Part shown: one piece after another, positions 26,501 through 35,203 of the stretch
Layout: each line of letters starts with the position of its first letter
How positions within the stretch are numbered: the stretch's first letter is position 1
Assembly: GCA_015709575.1 (NCBI GenBank)
Contig: CP054190.1
Span: forward strand, 2,602,616 to 2,666,615
Source of the DNA: Planctomycetia bacterium
GTDB lineage: Bacteria > Planctomycetota > Phycisphaerae > UBA1845 > Fen-1342
DNA: 64,000 nt
Direction: 5' to 3'
Program-made: the position numbers and the translations under genes
The notes under the pieces: generated by a model
Told to the model about the DNA's origin: nothing
The model's input: the letters and a program-made list of their open reading frames with translations, nothing else
The model's database searches: none

Positions 26501-28224
26501 TGCCGCGCCTCTGCGACGAACTCATCTCGGACTCCGCCGTACGCCACATGTGGCTGCTCGAGTCGGCCACCGAACTGGCGGAGCGCTATGCCGACACACG
26601 GAACCCGGACCTCGCGGTGGATGCCATGAAAAAGGCCGTCGCGATGCTCCGCCCGGAGGATCGGCCCGATACGCGGCAGCGCATCCGTGGGCGGCTGCTG
26701 GAACTGATGGCCCGCTCCCCAAAGCACGTGACGCAGATCGAGCCGGACCTGGCGGCCTATCTGAAGGATTACCCGCGCGACTTCCGCGGCTTGCAGGTCA
26801 AGGCGCAGATGCAGATCGCGCGCGGCGAGTTCGAGCCGGCCCGCTCGACGCTCAACGACCTGATGCTGCTCCGTCCGGGCGACGCGCTCACGCTCAGTAC
26901 GCGCGGACTGGTCAACAACCGCCTCAAGCTCTACGCACAGGCCCTGAAGGACCTGCAGGAGGCGCGCGCCCTGACGACCCCCGTTCCGCCGCAGCAGATG
27001 TCCGAACTGGGGCGCGTGGTGCGCCTGCGACTCGCGACGTTGTACGAGCAGGATGACAACCAGATCGAGCTGGCCATCGCCACGCACCGCGAAATCGTCG
27101 ACGGACCGCCGATCAACCATGCCGCCGCCGCCAACCTGATCCGGCTATACAAGCTCTATCGCAAACCGGAGGACGCCGACAAGCTGATCGCCGAGTATGA
27201 GCAGCGCGAGCCGGCCGACCCCTTCTGGCCGATGCAGCTGGGGCGCCTGCAACTGGATCGCAATGCGCCAGCCGCGGCCGCCCTTCAGTTCCAGCGCGCA
27301 TTTGATTTGAGCAAGAAGTCGGATCGCTCGGCCCTCTCCAACCTGATCTACTCGCGGGCCAAGGCGGGACAGGGCGCCGACGCCGTTCGGCTGTTCGAGA
27401 GCGCCGCTCCGGAACTGCTTTCGGCTGGTGTGCGCATCGCCGGCGCCTGGGCCTATGACGCAGTTCGTGACACCGCCAAGGCGAACGCCGCGCTGGAGGA
27501 TGCCGTGCTGGACAGCGCCCAGAAGGGGCTGGCCGACCTCATCCAGACGGCACAGATTGCTGCGGAATTGCGTCCATGGACGGAGATCGCCGCGATTTGC
27601 GGCAAGGTGCAGGCGGCGCCGGGAGCGCAATCCCAGGAGATCGCGACGCGCTTGCGCACCGTTCGCGCCCTGGCCATGATCAACACACCGGACGCCGGCG
27701 CGGTCCCGGAAGTGCTGGCCCCGATCATCCGAGACACGCAGCCCGGATCCGATGAGTGGATCCGCGCCAAGCTCGTGACCGCCCAGGGCTACATGACTAC
27801 GAAAAACAACGTCGCGGCCGTTAGCGCCTACGAGGACATTCTGCGCTACGTGCCCGGTCACGTGGAGTCGCTGAACAACCTGGCCTATTTCAAGGCCGAG
27901 GGCGGAGACCTGGCGGAAGCCGAAAAGTACGCCGAGCGTCTGGCCTCGATGGAAGTGAACGACCCCAACGTGCTCGATACGATCGGGTACGTTTATGCCA
28001 AGAAGGGTCGCAACCGGGACGCCGAGACGTGGTACCGTGAGGCGCTGCGGCTCGACGCGCAGAATCTGCCGGCCCGGCTGCACCTCGGCGAACTGCTGGC
28101 GTCCGAAGGTAAGGCCGATGACGCCCGCTCGACGCTCGAACGGGCGATCCGTGATGCCGATAAGCAGGGAGATGCGCAGAGCAAGCGCGCCGCGGAAGAG
28201 TTGCTGCGCAAGATTGGGCGCTAA
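23575..28224 (+). CDS. Giant TPR-repeat protein with N-terminal membrane anchor
   Basis: At 1549 residues this is the longest gene in the window. A basic N-terminus (KKKINKN) precedes one membrane helix at about 10-30, so the rest should lie outside the cytoplasm. Nearly the whole length is alpha-helical repeat with TPR character, for example AAQHENSGDMERAIEYYLRA and a final YVYAKKGRNRDAETWYREAL. I estimate well over twenty repeats. No catalytic domain is seen. Large TPR proteins commonly accompany exosortase/PEP-CTERM loci (PrsT-like) and polysaccharide secretion, probably as scaffolds in the periplasm. The start has a GAAGAGG ribosome-binding site and lies 31 bases after the EpsI-like gene. 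Confidence 0.82.
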   Translation: MAKKKINKNLVAFLTVMGILLSVTIVAVITVQGSQKDPVKTAEIAAQHENSGDMERAIEYYLRAYEASRRKGEPDVKYYLEASRCAYTMGNLGLSLNLLSRANTQAPADKSVLTAIVERLWELRKLGYEMNNDARDSAEKLINLAPDDILANLTSAVSLQALSATDPSLRTLAEERMKKVVELAPDDPRVVAARAGKLMFDAAQIVRGATGRPSRDDENRFNALREEALRVVEAGIAKNPGSAELVSEYAQMLVNLDRMDDAVKVIEDGVKAAPANAEMHANLGRFLTMYIAISEARGRKLTQAQRSEMLARAEAGSQKARELEPAMHEVYSDLARAKLLDRDPDADSDAAAAERYRAAIEVYEDGIKSTVGQKSVRALTAQRGRLGLLTMAFDSAREMLRIAPDDAGRKWAEEKCRKFAAEVKSQFGEEAISFTLQAQVAQIDRDPRRAIQMYIEAERASRNVTALNRDANVNLALLYHSIGELGAAAKYLKAAQALYDRDRGEPPLELRIIEADLLLRNNEAQRALDLTDNLLQREQYRNDPRLQRVRAAVLAAMGRTAEASQIAAGASDDDVDNILLRARLAVVQQDLDTASSAFEEALSQEPERSDAVRQYVALMIGGNRQEAARAFLTKAASKVRDADVQRLYAGLDILLSTPDPEERNRKLLEAIEKIPDEVTRNVELTAYYTSLNQFDKAAAALDQVEKARPQDRAVLEQQLGLALNRKAFDRAGQYVTKLANINADGAGGATYRGQLALARGDAATAVREFRAALQKLPGDSRLLVLLAAAQMDSSPRDAIASLTEAVASNPRSLPALKMLHELHSRQGERDLARGYLERAVTIGPRDPYVQKHAESLAEEQDPQAGIARREELRRQTPDDVDNLLRLCELYMRIENRQRAVEVVNAAQALKPDSLDVVQLACALYRSEADRPEGERVVRGFINAVKEETKVFGHILLARYYMLIGAQSDAIALLESLPRLCDELISDSAVRHMWLLESATELAERYADTRNPDLAVDAMKKAVAMLRPEDRPDTRQRIRGRLLELMARSPKHVTQIEPDLAAYLKDYPRDFRGLQVKAQMQIARGEFEPARSTLNDLMLLRPGDALTLSTRGLVNNRLKLYAQALKDLQEARALTTPVPPQQMSELGRVVRLRLATLYEQDDNQIELAIATHREIVDGPPINHAAAANLIRLYKLYRKPEDADKLIAEYEQREPADPFWPMQLGRLQLDRNAPAAAALQFQRAFDLSKKSDRSALSNLIYSRAKAGQGADAVRLFESAAPELLSAGVRIAGAWAYDAVRDTAKANAALEDAVLDSAQKGLADLIQTAQIAAELRPWTEIAAICGKVQAAPGAQSQEIATRLRTVRALAMINTPDAGAVPEVLAPIIRDTQPGSDEWIRAKLVTAQGYMTTKNNVAAVSAYEDILRYVPGHVESLNNLAYFKAEGGDLAEAEKYAERLASMEVNDPNVLDTIGYVYAKKGRNRDAETWYREALRLDAQNLPARLHLGELLASEGKADDARSTLERAIRDADKQGDAQSKRAAEELLRKIGR

Positions 28225-28340
28225 CGGTCCGTGGCCGGCCACACGCCGGCTGCGGGCGCAGACATGACCGACGCAACCGCAGCGCGGCCCGCCGGCCAGG
28301 TCCGGCGACGGTGCAGCGGCCGTCGGGTGGGATGTGATGC

Positions 28341-30629
28341 ATGAGCACGATCAGTGATCCTCGCGAAGTGATGGTTCGGGGCCGCGGCCCGCTGGGCATG
28401 CCGGCGGTCACCGCCGAGCCGGGCGCTGCGCCGGCCGCGGGCGGTCTTGGTCCGGCGGACCTGCTGCGGATCATCAAGCAGCACAAGATCCTGATCGCCG
28501 TCAGCTTCACGCTGTTCTTCTCCGTCGCGGTGGCCGCGACGTTCGTCACGCTGCGCTACTTTCCGGCCTACACCGCCACGGGTCTGATCCAGATCAACCC
28601 GCCGCCGCTGGATCCGATGAAAAGCTTCAGCGCCATCGGCCGCCCGGATGAGCTGCGATCCCTGCTCGAGACCGAAGCGCGCAAGATCAAGCGCGCGAAC
28701 CTGCTCGCCAAGGTGCTGGAGCAGCCGGAAGTCGTCGCCACTGACTTCTACCGCTGGTACGAGGGCCGGATCGAGAAGCGCCTCGACGACCTGGAGCGCT
28801 ACATCACGGCCTCGCCGCACCCCGATACGCAACTCATCCGCGTCTCGATCTCGCTTCGCAACCCCAAGGACGCCGCGGACGTCGTCAACACGCTGATGCG
28901 CCAATATGTGCTGGAGCAGGGTGGCGAGCGCAGCACGGTCGATCAGCAGCGCGCCGACAGCCTCAAATCCACACGCGACCGCATCATCTCCGATCTGCGC
29001 TCCAAGCGCGAGGAACTGAACGCCTTCCGCCTGCAATCCGACGTGTCGCAGCTCGAGACGCAGCGCTCGGTCGCGATTGAGAACATCGGAAACCTGATGG
29101 CCATGGTGTCCGGGCTGTCGGCCCAGGGGGCCGACCTGCAGGCCCAGCTGGATGAACTGGACCGCCTCGGCGGGCGCGAGGTGCCGATCACGGCGGAGAT
29201 GAAAATCGCGATCGAGGCGGATCCCGTCCTGCGCTACGTTCGTCAGAACGTCGAGGCGCTGGACATCGAGATCACCGCCCAAAGCCAGTTTTACGGGCCG
29301 AACCATCGCCAAACGCAAATGCTCGTCTCGCGGCGAGAGGGATTCTACGCCCAGGAAGCCGCCCGTCGTGAGCAGTTGATCGAGGATCTACGCCGTCGCT
29401 ATGACGAGGGCCTGCGCCAGGAGGCCGCCCGCGTCAGCACCCAGCTTTTCCAGCTTCATCAGCAGTTGGACGAAGCCGAGGCCAAGCAGCGCGACCTGGA
29501 TCGCAACATCGAGCGCTATAACGTGCTGCTCCGGGACGAGGAGAGTCTGCGCCGCCAGCTCGACGACATCGATCAGACGATTCGCGTCGCCGAGCACGCC
29601 ATGACGGACAAGAGCAACGTCCGAGTGCAGTTGGCGCAGCCCGCGATCAAGCCGGTCGACCCCAGCCGCCCCGACCCGCCGCTGTGGATCGCGGGCGGCT
29701 TTATCGTGTCACTGCTGCTCTCGCTCGGCCTGGCGTTTCTCCGGGAGCTCTCCGACACGCGCGTCCGCACGCCGCTCGACGTCGTCCGCTACGGGCAGCT
29801 TTCCGTGCTCGGCGTCGTGCCAACGCTCGACGCGGAGGAAGCCGACGTGGAGGCCATCGAGACGGCCACGCGCCTGGCGCCGCAGTCGCTGGTCAGCGAG
29901 TCCTTCCGCCAGATCCGCACCACGCTGCTCTACAGCGGCCCGTCCGACACGCAGCGCACGCTGCTCATCACCAGCCCGCGCCCGGAGGACGGCAAGTCCG
30001 CCGTGGCGATGAACCTGGCCGTCACGCTGGCGCGCGGCTCGCAGCGTGTGCTGCTAATTGACGCCAATTTCCGCCGACCGGCAATCCGGCCCGCCTTCCA
30101 GAACACGCGCCCCGAGGGACTCTCCGATGCCTTGACCGGCCACGCTCCGTGGACGTCCCTGGTCACGGCCGCCGAAGTGCCGAACCTGTTCGTGCTCAGC
30201 AGCGGCCGCCTGCCGCCCTCGCCGGGCGAACTGCTCGCCTCGGGCGCGATGCGCGACCTGCTGGCCGAGGCGACCCGCGCCTACGATCGCGTCATCATCG
30301 ACGGCCCGCCGGTGCTGATGATCAGCGACGCGCTGATCATCGCGACCCAGGTGGACGGCGTGATCCTCGTCGCACGCGCGGTGAACAGCTCGCGCGGCGC
30401 GCTGCGCCGCGCACGCGAGGTGCTCGAAAGCGTGAGCGCCCGCATCGTCGGCTGCATCCTCAACGGCGCGGTGCCGCGCCCCGGCGGGTACTTCCGCGAG
30501 CAGTATCGCGAGTTCTACGAGTACACCAGCGACGAAACGATGCCGTTCGAACTGCCGGCGCAGCAACCGGATCAACTGCCCGGCGCGGACGAACCGGCGC
30601 CCCCCGTCCCGGACGATGAAAAGCGCTAG
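28341..30629 (+). CDS. Wzc-like polysaccharide co-polymerase and tyrosine autokinase
   Basis: The 762-residue protein has an N-terminal Wzz domain flanked by two membrane helices (about 52-74 and 450-470), a long coiled-coil periplasmic region between them and a cytoplasmic BY-kinase domain. Kinase motifs: Walker A as SPRPEDGKSA (about 545-554), Walker A' as LLIDANFRRP (about 571-580) and Walker B as VIIDGPP. A Tyr cluster YFREQYREFYEYTSDE near 717-732 would be the autophosphorylation site. Such kinases control chain length and export with a Wza partner, encoded upstream. The A and A' motifs deviate from the usual PGEGKS and DxDxR forms; see findings. Confidence 0.88.
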   Translation: MSTISDPREVMVRGRGPLGMPAVTAEPGAAPAAGGLGPADLLRIIKQHKILIAVSFTLFFSVAVAATFVTLRYFPAYTATGLIQINPPPLDPMKSFSAIGRPDELRSLLETEARKIKRANLLAKVLEQPEVVATDFYRWYEGRIEKRLDDLERYITASPHPDTQLIRVSISLRNPKDAADVVNTLMRQYVLEQGGERSTVDQQRADSLKSTRDRIISDLRSKREELNAFRLQSDVSQLETQRSVAIENIGNLMAMVSGLSAQGADLQAQLDELDRLGGREVPITAEMKIAIEADPVLRYVRQNVEALDIEITAQSQFYGPNHRQTQMLVSRREGFYAQEAARREQLIEDLRRRYDEGLRQEAARVSTQLFQLHQQLDEAEAKQRDLDRNIERYNVLLRDEESLRRQLDDIDQTIRVAEHAMTDKSNVRVQLAQPAIKPVDPSRPDPPLWIAGGFIVSLLLSLGLAFLRELSDTRVRTPLDVVRYGQLSVLGVVPTLDAEEADVEAIETATRLAPQSLVSESFRQIRTTLLYSGPSDTQRTLLITSPRPEDGKSAVAMNLAVTLARGSQRVLLIDANFRRPAIRPAFQNTRPEGLSDALTGHAPWTSLVTAAEVPNLFVLSSGRLPPSPGELLASGAMRDLLAEATRAYDRVIIDGPPVLMISDALIIATQVDGVILVARAVNSSRGALRRAREVLESVSARIVGCILNGAVPRPGGYFREQYREFYEYTSDETMPFELPAQQPDQLPGADEPAPPVPDDEKR

Positions 30630-30658
30630 GCGCCCCGCGCCGGCCCGGAGCCAATCGC

Positions 30659-31435
30659 TTGCATCCGCCCGCGCCAGACGCGACCACGCGCTTCAGCAAT
30701 CGTGTTGCGGACTACGTCCGTGGCCGCCCCGGCTACCCACCCGCCCTGCTCCTCTGCCTGCAGCGCGATTTCGCGCTGTCGACGCAGCATGAGATCGTGG
30801 ACGTCGGCAGCGGCACGGGGCTGAGCGCCGCGGTGTTTCTCGCCAACGGAAATCCGGTGATCGGCGTCGAGCCGAACGATGACATGCGCCGCGCCGGCGA
30901 CGATTCGCTCGCCGCGCGATATCCCGGCTTTCGCAGCGTCCGCGGCACGGCCGAGGAAACGAGCCTGCCTGCGGCCAGCGCGGATTGGATCGTCTGCGCG
31001 CAGGCCTTTCACTGGTTCGACGTGGCCGCCGCGCGGACCGAGTTCCGGCGGATTCTGCGCCCGGGTGGACACGTCGCGTTGATCTGGAACAACCGCCGCG
31101 AGGACACGCCGTTTCTACACGGGCTTGAGTCGCTGATCCTGCGCCACGCCACGGACTACGCGGCCGTCAAGCATCAGCAGGCCCGCACGGACGGCCGCAT
31201 CGAGCGCTTCTATCAAGGCCGCATGTCGCATCGCGCCTTCGACAATGAGCAACGCTTCGACTACGACGGCCTGCTCACTCGCGTCTCCTCATCGTCCTAC
31301 CTCCCTTCCCGAGACGATGGCGGCTTTGCGGCCATGGAGGCCGATCTGCGGCGGCTCTTCGAGCAGCACGTCGAGCAGGACGGGCGCGTCGCGATCCTCT
31401 ACGAGACGGAGCTGTTTGTCGGCCGGCTTGACTGA
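30659..31435 (+). CDS. Class I SAM-dependent methyltransferase
   Basis: The SAM-binding motif VDVGSGTGLS lies at about 47-56, with an acidic motif-II region (GVEPN) and a motif-IV-like SADWIVCAQAFHWFD. The HWFD block is typical of the Methyltransf_11/UbiE-like group acting on small molecules. The start is a TTG at 30659, nine bases after CGGAG; no ATG or GTG gives a better N-terminus. It follows the kinase gene by 29 bases and may be cotranscribed. The substrate is unknown; methylation of a polysaccharide or lipid precursor would fit the setting but is not shown. Confidence 0.83.
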   Translation: MHPPAPDATTRFSNRVADYVRGRPGYPPALLLCLQRDFALSTQHEIVDVGSGTGLSAAVFLANGNPVIGVEPNDDMRRAGDDSLAARYPGFRSVRGTAEETSLPAASADWIVCAQAFHWFDVAAARTEFRRILRPGGHVALIWNNRREDTPFLHGLESLILRHATDYAAVKHQQARTDGRIERFYQGRMSHRAFDNEQRFDYDGLLTRVSSSSYLPSRDDGGFAAMEADLRRLFEQHVEQDGRVAILYETELFVGRLD

Positions 31436-31456
31436 GACGGCCACGCACCCAGCGCA

Positions 31457-32209
31457 TCACCCGCCGAGCAGCAGCTCTACAAACGGATCGATGTCGAAGT
31501 TCGTGACGAAGCCGTCAGAATCCACGTCGGCGGCGCAGCGCGCCTCGGCTGAGGCGTTCGCGGGATCCAGCAGCACCGCGACGAAAGCGTCGATATCGAA
31601 GTTGTTCACCACGTCGTCGCCGTTCACGTCCCCGGGCATGCACTCCACGTTGCGGAATCGCAGCGTGAACGGATCGGAGTCGGCGTACTGCCCAGTGCTG
31701 TCAAATAGCTGAAACCGGCCGCGCCACAGCGTCTGCATGGGGTCAAACGCCGTTGTGTTCGAGCGAATGTGCCAGATCAGGTGCGTGTGAATGTCGCCAT
31801 TGGTGCTGCCCAGCAGTGCGCTGCCGCCCGCACCGATGTTTGACAGCCCGGCGGTCCAGACGTTCAGAGCCGGATCCAGCGCCACCACCCGCAGTCGGAT
31901 GGTTCGCCCGGGCTCGAACGTGTAGCAATCGTTTGGGACATCATCCACGGAAATATCGTCGAACCCGGGATCGTTGGACGACCACCCGACCAGCAGACCC
32001 GACGCGGCAGGCAGATCGACGAACTCCGCCGCCGGATCGAAGCCGCGCGGCGAGAGCTTGAGTTTCCCGTCGGCCGAAACGGCCGGCCACAGGTCCAGTT
32101 CGTGCTGCGCACGGGCCGGCACCGAAAGCACGCTGATGAACGCGATCAATGCCAGCATCCACAACGCCGGCGCGGGAGGCATGTATGCATTCCTTGGCAC
32201 GGAATTCAT
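31457..32209 (-). CDS. Secreted protein with dockerin-like tail, paralogue of the PEP-CTERM neighbour
   Basis: A signal peptide covers about 1-34 (cleavage near VPARA). The body (about 35-185) contains DPALNVWTAGLSNIGAG and FDPMQTLWRGRFQLFDS, which align with segments of the neighbouring PEP-CTERM protein. The C-terminus has two calcium-loop repeats, GDVNGDDVVNNFDIDAFV and ADVDSDGFVTNFDIDPFV, as in the protein at 12406-13890. A 30-base stretch of this tail is identical to an orphan tail at 54083-54112. The ATG at 32209 follows AGGAAGG. No enzymatic motif is seen; a surface-attached protein of unknown role is likely. Confidence 0.78.
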   Translation of the reverse strand: MNSVPRNAYMPPAPALWMLALIAFISVLSVPARAQHELDLWPAVSADGKLKLSPRGFDPAAEFVDLPAASGLLVGWSSNDPGFDDISVDDVPNDCYTFEPGRTIRLRVVALDPALNVWTAGLSNIGAGGSALLGSTNGDIHTHLIWHIRSNTTAFDPMQTLWRGRFQLFDSTGQYADSDPFTLRFRNVECMPGDVNGDDVVNNFDIDAFVAVLLDPANASAEARCAADVDSDGFVTNFDIDPFVELLLGG

Positions 32210-32345
32210 GGCTCGCTCTTTCCTTCCTCAGTGAGTGACTCGTCGAACGCCGCGACGGTGTGCCGCCGCCCGGTGACGACGGCACACCGCGCGGAAACGC
32301 ATCAACTCGGACTCCCCTCCGGAAGATGCACCTTCGCCTCCACGA

Positions 32346-32975
32346 TCATGCGATCACGGGTCGCCGCCGCATGCCGATGGCCAACGCCAGTCCGAGCAGC
32401 CCCAGCGAAGCCGGCTCGGGCACCGGCGTGAACGAAATCTCAAACGTCTCGGAGGGGGCATACGCCGTTGATCCCACGTCAATCAGGCGGAATTCGCCGG
32501 TCCAGACCGTTTGAAGCGGATCGAACCCGGCGTCACCGGCGTCGATGAACCACAGCGGGTGCGTGTCGAACGGCGCGCCGCCAAGCAGGAAGGACTGCCC
32601 CGGAAGGATCGACGCGAGGCCGGCGTTCGGATCCAGAACCTTCAGAGCCGGATCCAGTCCCATCACTTCCAAGCGCACAATCGCCCCGGCCGCGAGTTGA
32701 AAGAAATCCTCATCCGGCTCGTCCTCGTCGAGCGACGCAAAGCCCGGCTCATCGCCAAGCCAGCCCGACAGGCTGAAGGGGTTGAGCGGATCGACCGGCG
32801 GAACCTCGAACGGCGCTCCGCCGATCTCGATGCCCAACACGCCCAGCGACGAAACGCCGACCACGCCGTCGCCCTCGTGCGTGTGAGGGCCGGCGACGGC
32901 GCTTGACGAAACCATGCCCACGGCCAGCGCGCCGACCGTCACGCGGGCGGCACGGGAGAAGAACAAGCGAAACAT
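32346..32975 (-). CDS. PEP-CTERM sorting-signal protein
   Basis: The ATG at 32975 has AGGAA five bases ahead and leads into a signal peptide (cleavage near SSAVA). The mature domain, about 155 residues, has GLDPALKVLDPNAGLA and FDPLQTVWTGEFRLID, clear counterparts of blocks in the dockerin-tailed neighbour. The last 25 residues are VPEPASLGLLGLALAIG followed by MRRRP: the PEP motif, a hydrophobic helix and an Arg cluster, the canonical PEP-CTERM exosortase substrate signal. It is therefore a probable target of the exosortase at 21636-22613. Also rich in Asp/Glu (acidic mature domain). Confidence 0.88.
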   Translation of the reverse strand: MFRLFFSRAARVTVGALAVGMVSSSAVAGPHTHEGDGVVGVSSLGVLGIEIGGAPFEVPPVDPLNPFSLSGWLGDEPGFASLDEDEPDEDFFQLAAGAIVRLEVMGLDPALKVLDPNAGLASILPGQSFLLGGAPFDTHPLWFIDAGDAGFDPLQTVWTGEFRLIDVGSTAYAPSETFEISFTPVPEPASLGLLGLALAIGMRRRPVIA

Positions 32976-33117
32976 TTGATTTCCTGCCTTCTGTTGCAAA
33001 ACAGCCGATCTTGCGATCGCCTGCGATAGTGACGGATACTCGCGAGCGTGCGCTGCACCCCAGGCTGTGGGGCGACGGCGCGGCGCTCAGCATCGGGGCC
33101 TTGGACGTGGCGTGCTC

Positions 33118-33912
33118 TCAGCGCGCCACGTCCGGATCCCACTTGTTGACAAACCACACCAGCGTGCCGGTGAAGATGTCACTCGACGCCGGATCCAGCT
33201 GGTACGTCTGAATGAACGGCAGCGATTCGGCATGCCCATCCACCATCGCGTAGTTTTCTCGCTTGCGATGCCGGCCCATGGCCAGTTGCCGCCCCGGCTC
33301 GACCTGCGGATTGGAAAGCCACAGTTCCGGATGCACGTGGTCTGAGGTGGCGTACTCCCCAACCTCGATCAGCTCGCCCCAGTAGATCGTCGACGCGGGC
33401 CGGACGACCCGACCCAGCGACTGAAACGCCCGCTGCTTTCCGAACAACTCGCGGGCCTCCTCGTCGTCGATCTCAAAAAAATAGCTGCTGGCGTAGCTGG
33501 CCTGCCGCCAGAGCGGTTCCCCAGCCACTATGTTCGGCTTTCCAAAGAACGGACTTTGGTCGGTTGGACAACGGCGGATGTCCGCGACCTCACTCAGCAG
33601 CATCGTTGATGCGCCGCTGCCGCGGGTATCGCCTCCGCGCCGGCCATAGTCGGCGCCCAGCAGCGTCACCCAGCTCGCAGCCGAGTTCGACGCACCGCCG
33701 TGGCCGAAGCCGACCGTCGGAAACCGCTCGCCGTTCTGCTGCAGGTACGTCGTAACGGCCATGCCGAGCGAACGCATGTTTGCCAGACAGACCGACGTCC
33801 GAGCCTGCTCCCGGGCGGTGCTCAGCGCCGGCAGCAACACCGAAATCAAAATGGCAACGATTGCGACAACGACCAGCAACTCAATGAGCGTGAACGCTCT
33901 CCGAACGACCAT
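33118..33912 (-). CDS. Prepilin-like protein with type II secretion N-terminus and H-X9-DG motif
   Basis: The ATG at 33912 follows GGGAG and gives MVVRRA before FTLIE, the prepilin cleavage/methylation site (Glu at +5 of the mature form) and a single hydrophobic helix. Near the C-terminus [13 protein letters not shown] fits the H-X9-DG motif of the DUF1559-like planctomycete pseudopilin family. These proteins are numerous in planctomycete genomes; their role as pilus-like or surface proteins is not settled. It lies 142 bases upstream of the PEP-CTERM gene on the same strand. The frame upstream of 33912 is not credible because it would bury the prepilin signal. Confidence 0.85.
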   Translation of the reverse strand: MVVRRAFTLIELLVVVAIVAILISVLLPALSTAREQARTSVCLANMRSLGMAVTTYLQQNGERFPTVGFGHGGASNSAASWVTLLGADYGRRGGDTRGSGASTMLLSEVADIRRCPTDQSPFFGKPNIVAGEPLWRQASYASSYFFEIDDEEARELFGKQRAFQSLGRVVRPASTIYWGELIEVGEYATSDHVHPELWLSNPQVEPGRQLAMGRHRKRENYAMVDGHAESLPFIQTYQLDPASSDIFTGTLVWFVNKWDPDVAR

Positions 33913-34137
33913 GCATCCGCTCCCGGTCCGCGCGCCCCCCATCGGGAGCACGACGACCACGTCCAATCCGGATCCCACCCCGGCGCCCGCAGGGCACGCC
34001 GGAGCGTGACGACTCGGGAATACGCCCTGAAACAACCAGGCGCAAACGACGAATACGTCCAATCACAAGACGCGGCGAAAACCGGCGGAAAATCACGCCG
34101 GGAACGCGCAATCAAAGTGACGTGATGGAGAACGGGA

Positions 34138-34515
34138 TCAGACAGCCGGCGGAGCGCGCGGCTGCGAGGGAAGAGCAGGGACGACCGAACAGGCGACCTG
34201 GTCGAGAACCGCAGTCACCTCTACCGGATAGGTGAGGCGGCTGACAACGGTTACCGGCGGCGGCAACACCGGCTGGGCGGCGGTTGCCAAGACATAGCAG
34301 ACCGGGCAGTTCTCATGATCGCCTGAAGCGGGCGCTTCAGCCGGCGCCTCATCATGAGAGTGACTGCAGCAGATGGGTACGGCGCCGGAGCGATCCGCGG
34401 TGGCCGGGGTGGAGCGGTGCCAATCGAGCGCCAAGCCGGATGCAACGCCGAGCAGCGGCAGGATGCAGCACAGGCTGGCAATCCGACGAAACACCACATC
34501 GCTCCGAACGATCAC
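34138..34515 (-). CDS. Small secreted Cys/His protein, DUF2946-like
   Basis: From the GTG at 34515 the protein is about 125 residues; GTG codons at 34497 and 34494 with GGAGCG upstream are equally plausible. A hydrophobic signal segment (IASLCCILPLLGVASGLAL) is followed by ICCSHSHDEA, then GDHENCPVCYVLA and a Pro-rich end. The H-x-x-C-x-x-C arrangement after a signal peptide resembles the DUF2946/DUF2796-like small metal-associated proteins often linked to copper handling. That link is inference. It stands alone between the prepilin-like gene and ogt. Confidence 0.5.
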   Translation of the reverse strand: MIVRSDVVFRRIASLCCILPLLGVASGLALDWHRSTPATADRSGAVPICCSHSHDEAPAEAPASGDHENCPVCYVLATAAQPVLPPPVTVVSRLTYPVEVTAVLDQVACSVVPALPSQPRAPPAV

Positions 34516-34648
34516 GGAACTTGCAGAAATTGGCGGGTGCGCAGAACCCCGCCACCCAAGCCTCATTCTACCCGGTGCCGGGCGTCGGTCAAACACCAGT
34601 CCAGAGTCAATCGCAGATGCGCACCCGATTGGCGGTGGGGATCGCGGG

Positions 34649-35167
34649 TCAGACCGTCGCGCCAGCTGCCGCTTCCTCCATTGTGAGCAGGCGCTGTTTG
34701 AACGAAACCCCTTCTCGGCCGGAGTATCCGCCCAGGCTGCCGTCGCTTCGCAGCACGCGATGGCACGGAATCACGATTGGCAACGGGTTCCGCCCCATCG
34801 CCGCTCCGACCGCTCGCGCCGCCTTCGGCTTGCCAAGCTCGCGCGCCAGCGCCAGGTACGTGCTGGTCTCGCCGTAGCCGATATCCCGGCAGGCATCCCA
34901 TGCGGCCGTTTCGAACTTTCCGGCGTCGCCATAATCAGCCGGGTCATCGAACGCGACCGGCTCTCCGCGGAAGTAACGCACCAGCCGCTTGGCGAGGTCG
35001 GGGTTCAGCCGGGCGTCCTCGCGGGCGTCCGGTTCCAGCCGCTGCAGCTCCCGTCGGACCTGCGGCTCCGACTTGCCGGGCAGAACGACCCGCCGTAGCC
35101 CGCGCGCTGAACATGCGAACCCGACCGGACCGGCTGCCGTCTGCACGATCCGAAATGCGATGCTCAC
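34649..35167 (-). CDS. ogt: Methylated-DNA--protein-cysteine methyltransferase
   Basis: The enzyme transfers methyl groups from O6-methylguanine to its own Cys. The active-site motif IVIPCHRVLRSDG places the acceptor at Cys135. The preceding GKPKAARAVGAAMGRNP is the helix-turn-helix and Asn hinge, and GGYSGREGVSFKQRLL closes the domain. Residues 1-80 form the shorter N-terminal domain. The length of 172 is standard for Ogt without an Ada domain. The ATG at 35167 is followed directly by the normal N-terminus. Its nearest neighbour is a lipoprotein gene 36 bases away on the same strand. Confidence 0.93.
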   Translation of the reverse strand: MSIAFRIVQTAAGPVGFACSARGLRRVVLPGKSEPQVRRELQRLEPDAREDARLNPDLAKRLVRYFRGEPVAFDDPADYGDAGKFETAAWDACRDIGYGETSTYLALARELGKPKAARAVGAAMGRNPLPIVIPCHRVLRSDGSLGGYSGREGVSFKQRLLTMEEAAAGATV

Positions 35168-35203
35168 GATCCACCTCCAGGTTGATTGTACTTCGCCGAA
35201 TCG

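Noticed and set aside
25426..27120. 564-codon open frame opposite the TPR gene
   Set aside because: It mirrors the codon pattern of the TPR gene and has no start context or recognisable domain.
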